From Candidatus Methanolliviera sp. GoM_oil (GTDB lineage Archaea > Halobacteriota > Methanoliparia > Methanoliparales > Methanoliparaceae), in contig CABGHG010000078.1 of the NCBI GenBank assembly GCA_902158735.1, positions 1 to 7,853 on the forward strand: a stretch of 7,853 nt of DNA. The letters run 5' to 3'. The position numbers and the translations under genes were made by a program. This document shows positions 5,526 through 7,853 of this stretch, piece after piece (the first letter of the stretch is position 1; each line of letters starts with the position of its first letter). Under the pieces are notes generated by a model. It made no database searches, had not been told where the DNA came from, and saw only the letters and a program-made list of their open reading frames with translations.

Positions 5526-6191
5526 ATGAGAGAAGAAGAGATCAAGCCTACGTGTGCAAAATGTTCAAAGAATCCATGCTATTCGGATCCAGAGGCGAAG
5601 AAACCAAAATTTTGCCCGATGATAAACAAGAAAGAGGTAATAGAAGAAGCGATGAATGAGTACAAAGGGGAGATATTAAATTTTTATCAGGCATCTGCAA
5701 GACAGGAAAGAGATGGATATTTAAGGCCGTCCGAGGTGATTCATCCAATCAAGTGCAGAGTCGAGGAGATCATGGAATTTGCGGAGAAGATGGAATATAA
5801 GAGGTTGGGAATCGCATTCTGTATTGGGTTGAAGGAAGAGGCATCGATGCTCACAAAAATCCTGGAAAATAATGGATTCGATGTCGTATCTGTCTGTTGC
5901 AAGTGCGGCGCATTTGATAAGGAATACATCGGCTTGAAGGACGAGGATAAGATAAAACCAGGGAGACATGAATCTATGTGCAATCCCATCTCTCAGGCAG
6001 CGATATTGAATGATGAAAAGACCGCATTTAATATCGTTCTGGGGCTTTGCGTCGGACACGATTCTTTATTCTTCAAATATAGCGAGGCACCGACGACAGT
6101 TCTCGTGGCAAAAGATAGGTTATTGGGCCACAATCCCATCGCTGCCCTCTATAGCCATTACTATTCCAGATTGTTGAAGAAGAAAAATTGA
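5526..6191 (+). CDS. DUF1847 cysteine-rich putative metal-binding protein
   Basis: The 221-residue protein matches the DUF1847 family as I recall it. The N-terminus has a four-cysteine motif C10-x2-C13-x4-C18-x11-C30 that looks like a zinc or Fe-S site. The main domain holds RLGIAFCIGL (93-102), VCCKCGAF (123-130), SMCNPISQA (150-158), GLCVGHDSLF (173-182) with STILL-typical AP-TVLVAKDR (188-198) and GHNPIAALY (201-209). In total there are 11 cysteines and several conserved-looking histidines, suggesting a second metal or cluster site. No signal peptide or membrane segment is present, so it is cytoplasmic. The family has no established biochemical function and occurs mainly in anaerobes. SD GGAGAGAG precedes the ATG. 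It is transcribed divergently from the PPC gene and convergently with the dehydrogenase gene, so it is probably monocistronic. Confidence 0.85.
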   Translation: MREEEIKPTCAKCSKNPCYSDPEAKKPKFCPMINKKEVIEEAMNEYKGEILNFYQASARQERDGYLRPSEVIHPIKCRVEEIMEFAEKMEYKRLGIAFCIGLKEEASMLTKILENNGFDVVSVCCKCGAFDKEYIGLKDEDKIKPGRHESMCNPISQAAILNDEKTAFNIVLGLCVGHDSLFFKYSEAPTTVLVAKDRLLGHNPIAALYSHYYSRLLKKKN

Positions 6192-6193
6192 AC

Positions 6194-6207
6194 TTTTGAA
6201 TTCAAAA
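6194..6207. repeat. 14-base palindrome between convergent genes
   Basis: TTTTGAATTCAAAA is a perfect palindrome in the 32-base gap between the stops of the DUF1847 gene (6191) and the dehydrogenase gene (6224). Each strand reads T4 at its start and A4 at its end. It may help end transcription from both sides, but the T runs are short, so this is tentative. Confidence 0.4.
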
Positions 6208-6223
6208 TCCATCCGTTGCTCCC

Positions 6224-7018
6224 CTACACCATCGCATATCCTCCATCAACACTTAGCGATTGGCCTGTTACATCCCCAGCACATCGTTCAGATGCAAGAA
6301 ACAATACAGCACGGGCAACATCATCGGCTTTGGTTAACTTTCTGAGAGGATATGCTTTTTTAGCCTTTTCTATTATTTCTGGGGTAAATAGTTTTTTCAT
6401 TCCGCCGCGCCACATACTTTCTCCGCCCACCTCTTCTTCTGTTCTTGGTACTACCAATCCGGGGCAGACAGCATTCGCCCTTATGCCATATCGGCCAACC
6501 TCTTTGGCTATGCTCTTCATAAAGGCAATTGTACCAGCTTTACATGAGGAATAAACTGCCTCTCTATACTCTCCTATCTTGCCCGCGTCAGAACTTATAG
6601 AGACGATACATCCACTATTTTGCCTTACCATGTACTCCAGCGCGGCCCTAGTACAATATATGTTGCCCTTCAGGTTAATATTTATCATCCTCTCCCATTT
6701 CTTCGAATCTTCTTCCATAAACAACTGGTCGCTTACCCACCCAACGTTATTAATTAATGCATCTATCTTACCGAATTCATCTACCACTTTTTTCATCGTT
6801 TTTTGAACGTTATCCCGGTCTGTGATATCTGTTTTCACCTCTATCGCATTTGTTTTCTTTGCCTTTATCTTATCTATAACTTCGTTTGCCTTCTTCTCAT
6901 CCATATCGGCAATTATAACAGTAGCCCCTTCGCCACCAAATGCCAATGATATCGCTCGACCTATGTTCGAAGCTCCACCAGTAATGACCACAACCTTATC
7001 TTCCAATCCTAAATCCAT
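6224..7018 (-). CDS. Short-chain dehydrogenase/reductase, NAD type, BadH-like
   Basis: This is a classical SDR of 264 residues with a Rossmann fold. The cofactor motif is TGGASNIG (13-20), and Asp38 at the end of the second strand favours NAD(H) over NADP(H). NNVG is at 90-93, the catalytic tetrad is Asn115, Ser143, Tyr156 and Lys160, and CPG is at 185-187. The stretch NNVGW...WERMININLKG, SDAGKIGEYREAVYSSCKAG and the C-terminal GQSLSVDGG resemble from memory 2-hydroxycyclohexanecarboxyl-CoA dehydrogenase (BadH) and related 3-hydroxyacyl-CoA SDRs; FabG-like or alcohol dehydrogenase activity is also possible. It would oxidise or reduce a hydroxyl/keto group, perhaps on a CoA thioester. A good SD (AAAAGGAG on the - strand) ends eight bases before the ATG. 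The hydrolase gene lies 176 bases upstream on the same strand, but a separate promoter is likely. Confidence 0.9.
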   Translation of the reverse strand: MDLGLEDKVVVITGGASNIGRAISLAFGGEGATVIIADMDEKKANEVIDKIKAKKTNAIEVKTDITDRDNVQKTMKKVVDEFGKIDALINNVGWVSDQLFMEEDSKKWERMININLKGNIYCTRAALEYMVRQNSGCIVSISSDAGKIGEYREAVYSSCKAGTIAFMKSIAKEVGRYGIRANAVCPGLVVPRTEEEVGGESMWRGGMKKLFTPEIIEKAKKAYPLRKLTKADDVARAVLFLASERCAGDVTGQSLSVDGGYAMV

Positions 7019-7026
7019 TCCAATAG

Positions 7027-7066
7027 CTCCTTTTAATTTTTTTTATATTTTTATGAGTATATTTTA
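7027..7066 (-). promoter_or_regulatory. Promoter and SD of the dehydrogenase gene (minus strand)
   Basis: On the - strand TAAAATATA (7066-7058) is a TATA candidate giving a start near 7036, just ahead of the SD AGGAG (7031-7027). A second A/T-rich tract, AAATATAAAA around 7050-7041, overlaps the expected start and would cut off the SD if used. The gene therefore probably has its own promoter rather than depending only on the upstream hydrolase. Confidence 0.4.
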
Positions 7067-7142
7067 GTGCTTTCTTTTGATAGATGTGTTTCTTCCTGGT
7101 AAAATTATCCGTTTCCAATTATAAATAGTTAACTGATCGATC

Positions 7143-7180
7143 TTCTTAAAATTTTTATCGTGGATCGAGAAGCTTAAGAA
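7143..7180. repeat. 7-bp inverted repeat downstream of the hydrolase gene
   Basis: TTCTTAA (7143-7149) and TTAAGAA (7174-7180) are exact reverse complements with a 24-base loop, lying just beyond the 3' end of the hydrolase gene. It may mark the transcript end, but the stem is short and AT-rich and no clear T-run follows on the - strand. The rest of the 176-base spacer shows only the dehydrogenase promoter. Confidence 0.25.
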
Positions 7181-7194
7181 TTTCGCATCGCATT

Positions 7195-7853
7195 TCACGA
7201 TTGCCCTTTCATCTCTCCACGATACTCCATCATCCTCATCACTATATCAAGTAAATCTGGTAGATCCGCACCAGGCAGTTCGCCCCTAAACTCGCTGTAT
7301 GCACGCTCGAAGTTTCCGACGATCCTCTCTCTTTCATTCCATCCTTTGTATACACCCAGATCTATACTTTTAGCTGCATTGTAGGCATTTACACCTTCTT
7401 TAAATCTCTTACGTGCCTCATCTCGGACGAAGACCAGATGTTCCCGGGCCTTGTATATCTCCTCTCTTCCAGAGAGCGGCCCGTGACCCGGCACGTATAT
7501 GTCTGCATCGAGATCTGCCAGGAGATCGAGTGCCCGGATATAACCGGAGATCGATCCCATCAGGGCGAAAGGTGTGCAGGGTTCCGCGAAGAGGAGATCT
7601 CCGCAAAAAAGAACCTTCTCTTCGGGCAAATAGACAAAGATGTCGCTTACGGTATGCGCTGGTCTAACATATATGAGCCTTATCTCCCGCATTCCATCTT
7701 CAACTTCCTGATAGATCGTGAGATTCTTCTCAAATGTGATATCCTGTGGGGTAACCTTGGCACCTGTAACGTCGAGCCCCGGGAAGATCCCTAAATACAA
7801 CTCCGGATCAATCTTCATCTCCTTTACGGTCTCTTCTCGACAGCGGGTATGAC
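7195..7853 (-). CDS. Metallo-beta-lactamase-fold hydrolase, N-terminus beyond window
   Basis: The - strand frame is open to the right edge, with H-T-R-C-R-E-E-T-V-K-E before the Met at 7818, so that Met is internal and the gene is 5'-truncated. Counting from that Met, metal-ligand motifs are HTVSD (His55), FCGDLLF (Asp74) and VPGHGP (His112). The primary HxHxDH motif must lie just outside the window, where TRCREE-type sequence normally follows it. The C-terminal region ARKRFKEGVNAYNAAKSIDLGVYKGWNERERIV is typical of a subgroup of glyoxalase II-like/SoxH-related MBL proteins found next to catabolic genes. It should be a soluble dinuclear-metal hydrolase, perhaps of thioesters or esters. The substrate is unknown. 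The gene precedes the dehydrogenase on the same strand. Confidence 0.9.
   Translation of the reverse strand, partial: HTRCREETVKEMKIDPELYLGIFPGLDVTGAKVTPQDITFEKNLTIYQEVEDGMREIRLIYVRPAHTVSDIFVYLPEEKVLFCGDLLFAEPCTPFALMGSISGYIRALDLLADLDADIYVPGHGPLSGREEIYKAREHLVFVRDEARKRFKEGVNAYNAAKSIDLGVYKGWNERERIVGNFERAYSEFRGELPGADLPDLLDIVMRMMEYRGEMKGQS

Noticed and set aside
6216..6554. + strand open frame (112 codons) opposite the dehydrogenase
   Set aside because: Antisense to a complete SDR with an intact catalytic tetrad; composition is typical of a shadow frame.
7115..7130. TATA-like AATTATAAATAG in the hydrolase-dehydrogenase spacer
   Set aside because: It is about 100 bases from the dehydrogenase ATG and no gene follows on the + strand; closer TATA candidates explain the dehydrogenase promoter.
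7413..7794. Several overlapping open frames opposite the hydrolase gene on the + strand and in another - strand frame
   Set aside because: They overlap a clear MBL-fold coding region and have no domain or SD of their own.
1..7853. Search for CRISPR arrays, tRNA or rRNA genes, transposases, toxin-antitoxin or phage genes
   Set aside because: No regularly spaced repeats, tRNA-like cloverleaf, transposase motif or small paired ORFs with such features were seen; the accessory-system hypothesis is not supported here.

Overview
The window reads as a piece of an archaeal chromosome, most likely from an anaerobic euryarchaeon. The reasons are TATA-type promoters about 26-29 bases before several starts, a mix of genes with strong Shine-Dalgarno (SD) sites and apparently leaderless genes, heavy use of ATA, AGA and AGG codons, and a luciferase-like oxidoreductase of the class that uses coenzyme F420. 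The presence of acyl-CoA-type enzymes (a crotonase and a BadH-like short-chain dehydrogenase) would suit a lineage that oxidises fatty acids, alkanes or alicyclic acids, for example relatives of Archaeoglobi or Syntropharchaeia. That placement is inference.

Left part (1-2727, all + strand): the C-terminal two thirds of a subtilisin-family (S8) serine protease, cut by the window edge; a small secreted protein with an Ig-like/regulatory-like fold and Lys/Pro/Met-rich repeats, followed by a T-rich terminator; and a membrane-bound processive-type family 2 glycosyltransferase, apparently leaderless. These look like envelope functions. They are probably separate transcription units.

Middle (2728-4879, + strand): a 268-base AT-rich spacer with a 12-base palindrome, a 9-bp inverted repeat and a good TATA box leads into a two-gene operon. 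It encodes an F420-class luciferase-like (LLM) oxidoreductase and a crotonase-family protein that lacks both standard hydratase glutamates.

Right part (4866-7853): a PPC/DUF296 protein on the - strand overlaps the crotonase tail to tail and diverges from a cysteine-rich DUF1847 protein. The shared intergenic region holds opposed TATA boxes and a tandem octamer repeat. On the - strand there follow an NAD-type short-chain dehydrogenase resembling BadH and, beyond the right edge, a metallo-beta-lactamase-fold hydrolase. The LLM enzyme, crotonase, dehydrogenase and hydrolase could together serve acyl-CoA or ring-compound degradation, but only the LLM-crotonase pair is clearly co-transcribed. No RNA gene, CRISPR array, insertion sequence or phage feature is visible, and no spacer exceeds 300 bases.
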